Shown here: positions 35,595-42,967 of the stretch, piece after piece
How the letters are laid out: the number at the start of each line of letters is the position of its first letter
Numbering within the stretch: the first letter of the stretch is position 1
DNA from: Rhizobium sp. CF080
Lineage (GTDB): Bacteria; Pseudomonadota; Alphaproteobacteria; Rhizobiales; Rhizobiaceae
NCBI RefSeq assembly: GCF_000282095.2
Contig: NZ_AKKC02000008.1
Span: 607,396-671,395, forward strand
DNA: 64,000 nucleotides
Direction: 5' to 3'
The notes under the pieces: model-generated
Told to the model about the DNA's origin: nothing
Seen by the model: the letters and a program-made list of their open reading frames with translations, nothing else
Database searches by the model: none
Translations under genes and position numbers: made by a program

Positions 35595-36890
35595 TCACGC
35601 CGGCTGCGGCACCAGCTTGGCAGTGCCCGGCTTGCGCAGCAGCAGGACCGAAAGGGCGGCGATCATGCACATCACGCCGGCGATCTGCAGGGCGGGCATA
35701 TAGGTGTTGAAGTCGCTCTTGAGGAACCCCGCACCGAAGGCGGCCGTGGCCGCACCGAGTTGATGGCCGGCAAATACCCAGCCGAAGATCAGGCCGGCCC
35801 GCTCGCGGCCGAATTCGGCGGCGGCAAGCTTCACGGTCGGAGGCACGGTCGCCACCCAGTCGAGCCCGTAGAAGATCGCGAAGACCGAGAGTTCGACGAA
35901 ACTGAAGCCCGAGAGGGACAGGTAGACCAGCGACAGGCCGCGCAGGCCGTAGAACCAGAACAGCAGCCAGCGATTGTCGTAACGGTCCGACAGCCAGCCG
36001 GCGAAGATGGTGCCGAAGAAGTCGAAGATGCCGATCACCGCAAGCGTGCTGGCGGCCGTCACGGCAGCCATGCCGAAATCGCCGCAAATCGAGATCCAGT
36101 GGGTCTGGATCAGGCCGTTGGTGGAAAGGCCGCAGACGAAGAACGTGCCGAACAGGACCCAGAAGGTGGGGCTTGTCGAGGCATGGCGGAGCGCGCCGAT
36201 CGGCGAATAGAGCGTTGCCAGGAACTTGTGGTCCTGCTTGGGCGCGGGCGTAACCGCCGTCTCGCCATAGGCAGGCAGGCCGACATCGGCGGGGTAGTCG
36301 CGCATCAAGAGCAGGACCAGCAGCATCGCGGCGGCGATGACGACGACAGTGAAGGTGAGCGCCGTGCGCCAGCCATAGGCTTCCGTCATCGCGGCCAGAA
36401 GCGGGAGGAAAACGAGCTGGCCGGTGGCGTTGCTGGCGGTCATCAGGCCGACGACGAGGCCGCGGCGCTTGGAAAACCAGCGGGTCGCGACGGTGGCGCC
36501 GAGAACCAGCGCCGTCATGCCGGTGCCGACGCCGATCACCACGCCCCAGAGCGCCACGAGCTGCCAGACTTCGGTCATAAACAGCGAGACGACAATGCCG
36601 CTCATGATCAGCGCGAGCGCAAAGGTGACCACCTGGCGGACGCCGAAATGGTTCATGAAGGCGGCGGCGAAAGGCCCGAGCAGGCCGAAAAGAACGAGGC
36701 GCACGGCCATGGCCGAGGAGATGTCGGCGATATCCCAGCCGAATTCCTGATGCAGCGGCTGGATCATCACGCCCGCCGAGCCCATGGCGCCGGCGGTCGA
36801 GAGCATGGTCAGGAATGTGGTGATGGCCACCACCCACCCATAGTGCAGGTTTCTGGCGGCCATCCATTGGGCGGCGCGATTGGAAATCAT
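35595..36890 (-). CDS. Major facilitator superfamily transporter
   Basis: 431-residue transporter with 12 predicted helices; it starts with a short cytoplasmic end and HYGWVVAITTFLTMLSTAGA, has the MFS loop motif (NHFGVRQVV) between helices 2 and 3 and a second in SDRYDNRWLL. It resembles the oxalate/formate or monocarboxylate antiporter-like group of MFS proteins. It lies 76 bp downstream of a MarR gene; the gap contains a palindrome matching the one before marR, so the MarR protein likely represses it. This suggests export of, or response to, an aromatic or acidic ligand. Confidence 0.88.
   Translation of the reverse strand: MISNRAAQWMAARNLHYGWVVAITTFLTMLSTAGAMGSAGVMIQPLHQEFGWDIADISSAMAVRLVLFGLLGPFAAAFMNHFGVRQVVTFALALIMSGIVVSLFMTEVWQLVALWGVVIGVGTGMTALVLGATVATRWFSKRRGLVVGLMTASNATGQLVFLPLLAAMTEAYGWRTALTFTVVVIAAAMLLVLLLMRDYPADVGLPAYGETAVTPAPKQDHKFLATLYSPIGALRHASTSPTFWVLFGTFFVCGLSTNGLIQTHWISICGDFGMAAVTAASTLAVIGIFDFFGTIFAGWLSDRYDNRWLLFWFYGLRGLSLVYLSLSGFSFVELSVFAIFYGLDWVATVPPTVKLAAAEFGRERAGLIFGWVFAGHQLGAATAAFGAGFLKSDFNTYMPALQIAGVMCMIAALSVLLLRKPGTAKLVPQPA
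35599..35633. repeat. 35-bp direct repeat, copy 2 (3' end of MFS gene)
   Basis: Partner of 34637-34671, with a single mismatch (C here, T there). The two copies lie 962 bp apart and bracket the methyltransferase gene and its upstream region. Confidence 0.9.
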
Positions 36891-36937
36891 GGTTCTGTCC
36901 CTTTCGTGGTCAATGCCGCACCGGCAGCGTGTAATTT

Positions 36938-36953
36938 TCGGGTATATGCCCGC
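36938..36953. promoter_or_regulatory. Candidate MarR operator before the MFS gene
   Basis: TCGGGTATATGCCCGC matches the perfect palindrome before marR at 14 of 16 positions and lies 48 bp upstream of the MFS start codon, between the marR stop and the MFS gene. Confidence 0.7.
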
Positions 36954-36966
36954 TTTTGAATAAAAA

Positions 36967-37368
36967 TCAGAGAGCTGCCAGCAGCTCCTGCAATTGTCTG
37001 GTTTTCTCGGCCCCGAGCCGGGCCTCGATATCGTCCTGGACGCTGTCCCAGAGGGGCGCGCCCTGCTTCAGGATGGCCGCACCCTTCGGCGCGATCGTCA
37101 GCATGGCTTCGCGCTGGTCCTCGCCATGGCCGATCGCCACCAGGCCCATGCGCTCCAGCACCTTGGCATTGCGGCCGACCGTCGAGCGGTCCAGTTCCAC
37201 CTGCACGGCGAGATCGGTCAGCGAAATCGGCGCCAGCCGGTTGATGTTGCGCAACAGGCTGAACTGTCCGATGTTGACGCCAAGCGGCGCCAGGGCCTCG
37301 TCGTAATAGGACGAGACCTTTCGGGAGGCTTTGCGCAGCAGGATGCAGTGGCAGGTGTCGTTCGGCAT
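36967..37368 (-). CDS. MarR family transcriptional regulator
   Basis: 133-residue winged-helix repressor: dimerisation helices at both ends and the wing region ISLTDLAVQVELDRSTVGRN followed by AKVLERMGLVAIGHGEDQRE with the conserved Asp-x-Arg. The N-terminus has two Cys (DTCHCILLRKASR), so redox control is possible. A perfect 16-bp palindrome begins 4 bp before its ATG and a near copy precedes the downstream MFS gene, which points to autorepression and repression of the transporter. Confidence 0.92.
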   Translation of the reverse strand: MPNDTCHCILLRKASRKVSSYYDEALAPLGVNIGQFSLLRNINRLAPISLTDLAVQVELDRSTVGRNAKVLERMGLVAIGHGEDQREAMLTIAPKGAAILKQGAPLWDSVQDDIEARLGAEKTRQLQELLAAL

Positions 37369-37371
37369 TGT

Positions 37372-37387
37372 GCGGGTATATACCCGC
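37372..37387. promoter_or_regulatory. Candidate MarR operator (autoregulation)
   Basis: GCGGGTATATACCCGC is a perfect 16-bp palindrome located 4 bp upstream of the marR start codon. Confidence 0.75.
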
Positions 37388-37586
37388 GGTTCGATTTGCG
37401 CAAGAGGGGCGCATCAAAAGCCGGACCGTTTCGGAATGGCGCAGGACGTTGGCAGGAAAGATCCTCTTGGGCCGAAAAGAATCCCCGGGCTTAAAGCTTC
37501 CTCAACAAGAATAGGCGACTATCCCGGCACTATTCCATCCTGTTGTTTTGCGTAGATATGGAGTTGACCATGCCGGAGCTCGGCAA

Positions 37587-38954
37587 GTGAAGGGTCTGAA
37601 GTTCCGGTTTTCCAAGAAGCTCGTCTTCATCCTCATGGGCAGCATCGTCGTGCTCGGCGGTGGCAGCGGCGCGGCTGCGGTGCTCATCGGCGCGGACAAG
37701 ATCCTCGGCCCCTCCTATCTGGAGATCAACGGGCTGGAATGCACCGCGCTGGAAACGGTCAAGATCAAGCGGGACCAGCGTTACTGGATCCGCAAATACG
37801 TGGTGAGCGACGGAACCGGCGACGGTCTGGCGCGCATCCGCACGGCCTTGCGCGTCGCCAAGGCGGTGCAGGAAAAGGAAAAGGCCGATCTCGTCCAGGT
37901 GGCGGTGATCGACAAGGCAGGTCCAAGAGACCGCGCCCAGATGCGCGGCCGCGCGATCGGCGCCCAGGTTGTCTATATTCCCGACCCCAAGAAGGCGCCC
38001 GAGGGCACCTCGGTACAGCCCTATTCCGCCTATTACCTCGATGGCACGGCCAATTCGAACGGCGAATATTACGGCATGCGCATCGATCTGCCGCTTGAGG
38101 ATGTCGAGACGCTCACCGCCCGGCTGACCGACCACGCCGATTGTGTCGAGCCGGTCGTCGCCACGCCGGAAGGCGCACATGGTGCTCCCGCCGGCCATGG
38201 CGAAAAACCGAAGGCTGACGGTCACGGCGCGCCGAGCGGCCATGGCGAGCCTGCCGGCCACGGGGCACCCGCAGCCGATGCCCACGGCGCTCCTGCCGAC
38301 GCCCATGGTGCTCCCGCCGAGGGTCATGGCGACGAAGTCGCCGCCAAGGAAGGCGGTGGTTTCTTCAGTTCCATCACCGGCATGATCTTCGGCTCGAAGC
38401 CGGAAGCGCCGGCCGAGGCCGCCCATGCGCCCGAAGGTGACGCCCACGCGGCTGAAACCCATGCAGCTGCTCCGGCAGCCGACACGCATCCGGCACCGGC
38501 AGCACAGAACAAGGCCGCCGCTGCGCAGGACCATCAGAAGCCTGCCGCCCCGACCCAGGTCGCATCCGCCGAACCGAAAAAGGAAGAGGGCGGTTTCCTC
38601 GCTTCCCTGACCGGCATGTTCTTCGGCAGCGGCGAGCAGGAGACGCCGAAGGCATCCCCAGTTGCGGCCAAGGCATCCGAGCCCGCGCCCGAGCCTCGCA
38701 CGTCTGCGGAAGGCGGCAAGCGCTGGTCCAAACAGACCGATGCCGATGCGGTCCGTTCCGATGCCAAGCCGCCGGAAGCGACGCATGCCGAAGCGGCCCC
38801 GGCCAAGACAAACGGCAGCACCGAAGCCGACGCCGCCGGCGCCGAGTGGCTGGCCAAGCTGCGCGGCCAACCGGCTCCGGCCGCGCCCGCAAAACCCGCC
38901 CAGGCGGTTTCGGCTTCGGATGCGAAGGCTCCGGCTGCCAAGGTCGTGCATTGA
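37587..38954 (+). CDS. Unrecognised membrane-anchored protein with His/Gly/Ala/Pro-rich repeats
   Basis: Not recognised. With the GTG at 37587 (GGAG 9 bp upstream) it has 455 residues. A basic start and one membrane helix (KKLVFILMGSIVVLGGGSGA) are followed by a folded-looking domain (about 40-185; LEINGLECTALETVKIKRDQ, VVYIPDPKKAPEGT). Residues about 195-248 are a low-complexity stretch built on HGAPA and GHG units with about nine His. Then two copies of a GGFF-S-TGM-FGS motif occur near residues 256-269 and 335-348, separated by Ala/Pro-rich linkers. It is probably anchored in the inner membrane with the rest outside. Metal binding by the His repeats is only a guess. Confidence 0.7.
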   Translation: MKGLKFRFSKKLVFILMGSIVVLGGGSGAAAVLIGADKILGPSYLEINGLECTALETVKIKRDQRYWIRKYVVSDGTGDGLARIRTALRVAKAVQEKEKADLVQVAVIDKAGPRDRAQMRGRAIGAQVVYIPDPKKAPEGTSVQPYSAYYLDGTANSNGEYYGMRIDLPLEDVETLTARLTDHADCVEPVVATPEGAHGAPAGHGEKPKADGHGAPSGHGEPAGHGAPAADAHGAPADAHGAPAEGHGDEVAAKEGGGFFSSITGMIFGSKPEAPAEAAHAPEGDAHAAETHAAAPAADTHPAPAAQNKAAAAQDHQKPAAPTQVASAEPKKEEGGFLASLTGMFFGSGEQETPKASPVAAKASEPAPEPRTSAEGGKRWSKQTDADAVRSDAKPPEATHAEAAPAKTNGSTEADAAGAEWLAKLRGQPAPAAPAKPAQAVSASDAKAPAAKVVH

Positions 38955-39199
38955 ATGGCAGAAGCGCAGGCCGGTGCACCCGACCTTGCGCCGTCTGCAA
39001 ATGGCGCTAAAATTCCCCCGTCGAAAAGGACCTGAAACGGCAGAGGTAAGCCCGTTTCCTTCCCAACAGGAAGCTCCGTACCGTCATCCGACGGACCCGC
39101 GGCAAGCAACCGGCGCAAGGTGCCGGCGGCTTGGCGCGTCTTTTCTTGAAGCGTTCCTGCCGCCATGCGCTTGCGTCTTCTCAAAAGAAGGAGACTGCA

Positions 39200-39517
39200 A
39201 TGCCTATTATTCGTGCCCATACCGGCATCATTACCCAGATCAACGTCTTTACCGTCCCCGAGGGCGGGCAGCAGGCGTTGATTGCTTATCTTGGCGAAGC
39301 AGCAAGGGTCGCAAGCGAGGTGCCGGGATGGCTTTCCGCCAGCCTCCACAAGAGCCTCGACGGGACGAGGGTCGTCAATTACGCCCAGAGTGCAGACGGG
39401 GCGGCGGCAAGAAGGGTCTTCGACCGCCTGGCTGCCGCCGGCATGATCGATGGCAACAAGGCCTATGGCGAGGCAAGCCCCGGACTTTATGAGGTTGTGT
39501 TCACACTGGAACGGTGA
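39200..39517 (+). CDS. Antibiotic biosynthesis monooxygenase (ABM) domain protein
   Basis: 105-residue protein with the small ferredoxin-like ABM fold: ITQINVFTVPEGGQQALIAY, then EVPGWLSASLHKSLDGTRVV with NYAQ, the pattern of YgiN/ABM proteins. Such proteins act as cofactor-free monooxygenases or in stress metabolism; the substrate here is unknown. AAGAAGGAGA precedes the ATG. It stands alone, followed by a long palindromic repeat. Confidence 0.83.
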   Translation: MPIIRAHTGIITQINVFTVPEGGQQALIAYLGEAARVASEVPGWLSASLHKSLDGTRVVNYAQSADGAAARRVFDRLAAAGMIDGNKAYGEASPGLYEVVFTLER

Positions 39518-39535
39518 GGGGGGCAAACTCTCCCT

Positions 39536-39616
39536 CGTCATCCTCGGGCTCGACCCGAGGATCCAGCATCCGCAGTGTCCAGTCGGTGGATCCTCGGGTC
39601 GAGCCCGAGGATGACG
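39536..39616. repeat. Long palindromic intergenic repeat (30-bp perfect arms)
   Basis: The arms 39536-39565 and 39587-39616 are perfect reverse complements around a 21-nt loop, and each arm contains the smaller palindrome CCTCGGGCTCGACCCGAGG. It sits between the convergent ABM and lysS genes and could terminate both. Similar high-copy palindromes are known in Rhizobiales genomes. Confidence 0.88.
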
Positions 39617-39642
39617 ACCTTGTGGAACTGAGTGCGTGCCGC

Positions 39643-41139
39643 TCAATCCGCCTTGGCGCGCCGTGCCGGGAACAGGATCACGTCGCGGATCGACGGCGAA
39701 TCCGTCAGCAGCATGACCAGCCGGTCGACGCCAATGCCGAGGCCGCCAGCGGGGGGCATGCCCTGGTCGATGGCGTCCAGGAATTCCTCGTCGAGCTGCT
39801 TGTCCTTCTCGCCGCGGGCATGCGCCTGTTCGAGCTGTTCTACCATGCGCTTGCGCTGCTCTTCCGGGTCGTTGAGTTCGGAGAATGCGTTGCCCAGTTC
39901 CCAGGCGTTGCAATAGGTCTCGAAGCGCTCGACGAGGCGCGGTTCGCCCGGGACTTCTTTGGCGAAGGGCGAGATGTCCTTCGGGAAGTGGGTGACGTGG
40001 CTTGGCTGGATCAGCGTGGCCTCGACCTTTTCCTCGAAGATGAAGGCGAGGCATTCGCCCCAGGTCCAGTCCTTCTCGACCGCGAAACCGGCGGCCTTGG
40101 CGGCGGTGCGGGCTTCCTCATCGGTCTTCATCGCGAGGAAGTCGATGCCGGTCGCTTCCTTGACGGCGTCGGGCATCGGCACGCGCTTGAACGGGCCCTT
40201 GAAGGACAGTTCCTTGTCGCCGAACTTCACTTCGGTCGTGCCGTGGATGGTCATGGCGAGCGTCGAGAACATGCGTTCCACGAGGTCCATGATGTCCTCG
40301 TAATCGGCATAGGCCCAGTAGCACTCCATCATCGTGAATTCGGGATTGTGCCTTGTGGAGACGCCTTCGTTACGAAAATTGCGGTTGATCTCGAACACCT
40401 TGTCGGTGAGGCCCGAAACCAGGGTGCGCTTCAAGAACAGTTCCGGCGCGATGCGCAGGTACATGTCGAGCTTCAGCGTGTTGTGGTGCGTCTTGAAGGG
40501 TTCCGCCGTGGCGCCGCCATAGACCGAATGCAGCATCGGCGTCTCGACTTCCATGAAGCCGTCGTTTTCCATGAAGCGGCGGATGCCGGAGACGATCCTC
40601 GAACGCTGCTGGAAGCGGAGCTTGGATTCCTCGTTGGTCATGATGTCGAGGTGGCGCTTGCGGTAGCGCAGTTCGACATCCGAGAGGCCGTGCCACTTTT
40701 CCGGCATCGGAAGCAGCGACTTGGTGAGCATGGTGATGCCCTGCGCATTGATCGTCAGCTCGCCGCGCTTGGTGCGGCGCACGACGCCGGTGACGCCGAT
40801 AATGTCGCCGATGTCGACCATCGGCAGCAGGTCGCGCGCTTCCTGCGGGGTGGTGTCCTTATGGGAGAAGATCTGCACCTTGCCCGACGCGTCATGGATG
40901 TCCATGAACATGCCGGAATTGCGCGAGGAATAGACCCGGCCGGCGACGGTGACGATGTCCTGCGTCTCGACGTCCGCTTCCAGGTTCTTGTATTTCTCGG
41001 CCAGTTCCGCATTGGTCATGGTGCGGTGGAAATGCGCCGGATAGACGTCGCCGATCTTTTCGCGAAGGATGGCGAGTTTTTGCGCGCGCACCTGCGTGGC
41101 GTCGGAGGAGAGGGCGGTTTCGTTGGTCGTATCGGTCAT
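39643..41139 (-). CDS. lysS: Lysyl-tRNA synthetase, class II
   Basis: 498-residue class II enzyme charging tRNA-Lys. It has the N-terminal OB-fold anticodon-binding domain (about 60-160; VTVAGRVYSSRNSGMFMDIH), motif 1 near ETPMLHSVYGGATAEPF, motif 2 with FEINRNFRNEGVSTRHNPEF, and motif 3 GIGVDRLVMLLTDS. The start ATG 41139 gives the usual length; an upstream in-frame start would run into the palindromic repeat. It is followed by no operon partner; gltX lies upstream in the same direction with a 255-bp gap. Confidence 0.97.
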   Translation of the reverse strand: MTDTTNETALSSDATQVRAQKLAILREKIGDVYPAHFHRTMTNAELAEKYKNLEADVETQDIVTVAGRVYSSRNSGMFMDIHDASGKVQIFSHKDTTPQEARDLLPMVDIGDIIGVTGVVRRTKRGELTINAQGITMLTKSLLPMPEKWHGLSDVELRYRKRHLDIMTNEESKLRFQQRSRIVSGIRRFMENDGFMEVETPMLHSVYGGATAEPFKTHHNTLKLDMYLRIAPELFLKRTLVSGLTDKVFEINRNFRNEGVSTRHNPEFTMMECYWAYADYEDIMDLVERMFSTLAMTIHGTTEVKFGDKELSFKGPFKRVPMPDAVKEATGIDFLAMKTDEEARTAAKAAGFAVEKDWTWGECLAFIFEEKVEATLIQPSHVTHFPKDISPFAKEVPGEPRLVERFETYCNAWELGNAFSELNDPEEQRKRMVEQLEQAHARGEKDKQLDEEFLDAIDQGMPPAGGLGIGVDRLVMLLTDSPSIRDVILFPARRAKAD

Positions 41140-41176
41140 CGTGTCTCGCCTTTTTCGGGCTGTCTTCGTTGCGGTT

Positions 41177-41352
41177 ACCCCCCTCTGCCCTGCCGGGCAT
41201 CTCCCCCTCAAGGGGGGAGATTGGATGGAGCCTGCTCATCGCCCTCTCTCTGCCATCGCATGCTCAGCATCCGACGCTGGTCAGGGCAAAGGTGGTGCCT
41301 CTGGTTGATCTCCCCCCTTGAGGGGGAGATGCCCGGCAGGGCAGAGGGGGGT
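41177..41352. repeat. Large inverted repeat (45-bp perfect arms) between gltX and lysS
   Basis: Arms 41177-41221 and 41308-41352 are perfect reverse complements; each arm itself contains a hairpin with CCCCCT/AGGGGG ends. The 86-bp centre has no gene. It belongs to the GGGGAGATGCCCGGCAGGGC-type repeats common in Rhizobium genomes. It could form a large cruciform or RNA hairpin and may end the gltX transcript. Confidence 0.9.
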
Positions 41353-41394
41353 ATGCTCTGTATATCCACCTTCAATATGAAGGCATGTAGGCTG

Positions 41395-42852
41395 TTACTT
41401 TCCGTCGCCCACCATGGACGCCACAACCGTTGCGGCAATCTTCAACCGCTGCCTGACGACCGAGCGACCGAGCAGCGCCATGCTATCGAACAGCGGCAGC
41501 GAGCGCGACGAACCCGACACCGCAACGAACAGCGGCGGGGTGACGACACGCAGCTTTTTGCCGAGCTTGTCGGCCACGGCGCGCAGTTCCGAGTCGATCG
41601 TCTCGACATTCCATTCGAGGATCTTTTCGAGATCCGTCTGAACGGTGTTTAAAATTTCCAGCGTTTCCGCCGGGCTGGTCTTGAGGCCCGCGAACGAGGC
41701 CGGCGTCAGGCCGACATCGGAGGACAGCAGGAAGCCGGCGAGGTTCGGCAGTTCGCCGAGCTTGGAAATGCGGCTCTGCGAGTGCTTGAGGCCCTCCGTC
41801 AGACGGCTGTTCTCCATCGCCCATTCCAGCACGCGCGCGACGAATTCGTCCGGCGACAGCTTTTCGCGCAGCCAGCGGCCGTTCAGCCAGTCGAGTTTCT
41901 GGATGTCGAAGATCGCGCCGGCCTTGGACAGGTTGTCCGGATCGAACTTTTCAATCAGCTCGTCCATGGTCAGCATCTCTTCGCCTTCGGCGATCTGGAT
42001 GAAGAACAGGCCCAAAAAGTTCATCAGCGCTTCCGGCAGGTAGCCGAGCGCGGAATAATAGGAGATCGAGGTCGGGTTCTTGCGCTTCGACAGCTTCGAC
42101 TTGTCGGCGTTCCTCATCAGCGACAGGTGCATGAACACCGGCTGTTCCCACTCGAAATAGCGGTAGAGCAGGATGTGTTTAGGCACCGAGGCCAGCCACT
42201 CCTCGCCGCGCGCCACATGGGTGATCTTCATCAGATGGTCGTCGATGACGTTGGCCATGTGATAGGTCGGCATGCCGTCGCCCTTGATCAGCACCTGCAT
42301 ATCGACCGAATCCCAGGGGATCGACACGTCGCCGTAGACGCCGTCATGGAAATCGCAGGAGCCTTCGGTCGGGATCTTCATGCGGATGACCGAGCCTTCG
42401 CCAGCCGCCATCTTCGAGGTGACTTCCTCGGCGGTATAGCTCAGGCAGAGGCCGTCATATTTCGGCGGCTTGCCGGCGGCGCGCTGGCCTTCGCGCATCT
42501 GCTCCAGCCGTTCCGGCGTGCAGAAACAGCGGAAGGCATGGCCCTTGTCGAGCAGCTGCTGGGCATAGGGCTGGTACATGTCCTTGCGGTCGGACTGGCG
42601 ATAGGGGCCGTAGGGACCTCCGACATCCGGGCCTTCGGCCCAGGTCAGGCCCGTCCAGCGAAGCGCATCCAGCACCTTCTGCTCGAATTCCAGCGTCGAA
42701 CGCGTCGCATCGGTATCCTCGATGCGCAGGATGAATTCGCCGCCATGTTTCTTGGCGAAGAGGTAGTTGAAGAGCGCGATATAGGCGGTGCCGACATGCG
42801 GCTCGCCGGTCGGCGAGGGGGCGATGCGGACGCGGGGCTTCGTGGCGATCAT
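41395..42852 (-). CDS. gltX: Glutamyl-tRNA synthetase
   Basis: 485-residue class I enzyme. The HIGH-type motif is HVGT in APSPTGEPHVGTAYIALFNY and the KMSKS-type motif is KLSKR. The start at ATG 42852 is two residues before this N-terminal fold. Alphaproteobacteria often have two GltX copies, one also serving tRNA-Gln; which of these this is cannot be decided here. The gene is transcribed alone or with lysS, separated from it by a long inverted repeat. Confidence 0.96.
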   Translation of the reverse strand: MIATKPRVRIAPSPTGEPHVGTAYIALFNYLFAKKHGGEFILRIEDTDATRSTLEFEQKVLDALRWTGLTWAEGPDVGGPYGPYRQSDRKDMYQPYAQQLLDKGHAFRCFCTPERLEQMREGQRAAGKPPKYDGLCLSYTAEEVTSKMAAGEGSVIRMKIPTEGSCDFHDGVYGDVSIPWDSVDMQVLIKGDGMPTYHMANVIDDHLMKITHVARGEEWLASVPKHILLYRYFEWEQPVFMHLSLMRNADKSKLSKRKNPTSISYYSALGYLPEALMNFLGLFFIQIAEGEEMLTMDELIEKFDPDNLSKAGAIFDIQKLDWLNGRWLREKLSPDEFVARVLEWAMENSRLTEGLKHSQSRISKLGELPNLAGFLLSSDVGLTPASFAGLKTSPAETLEILNTVQTDLEKILEWNVETIDSELRAVADKLGKKLRVVTPPLFVAVSGSSRSLPLFDSMALLGRSVVRQRLKIAATVVASMVGDGK

Positions 42853-42967
42853 GAAGAATGCTCTATCTGTGGCGCGCGATTGGGCGCCAAGCCTGTTTTT
42901 GAAATTCGGATTGGCGCAGGCTTAGGCCATATTCAGCCGCAAGCGTCAAGGTTTTTGGCCCTGAACC

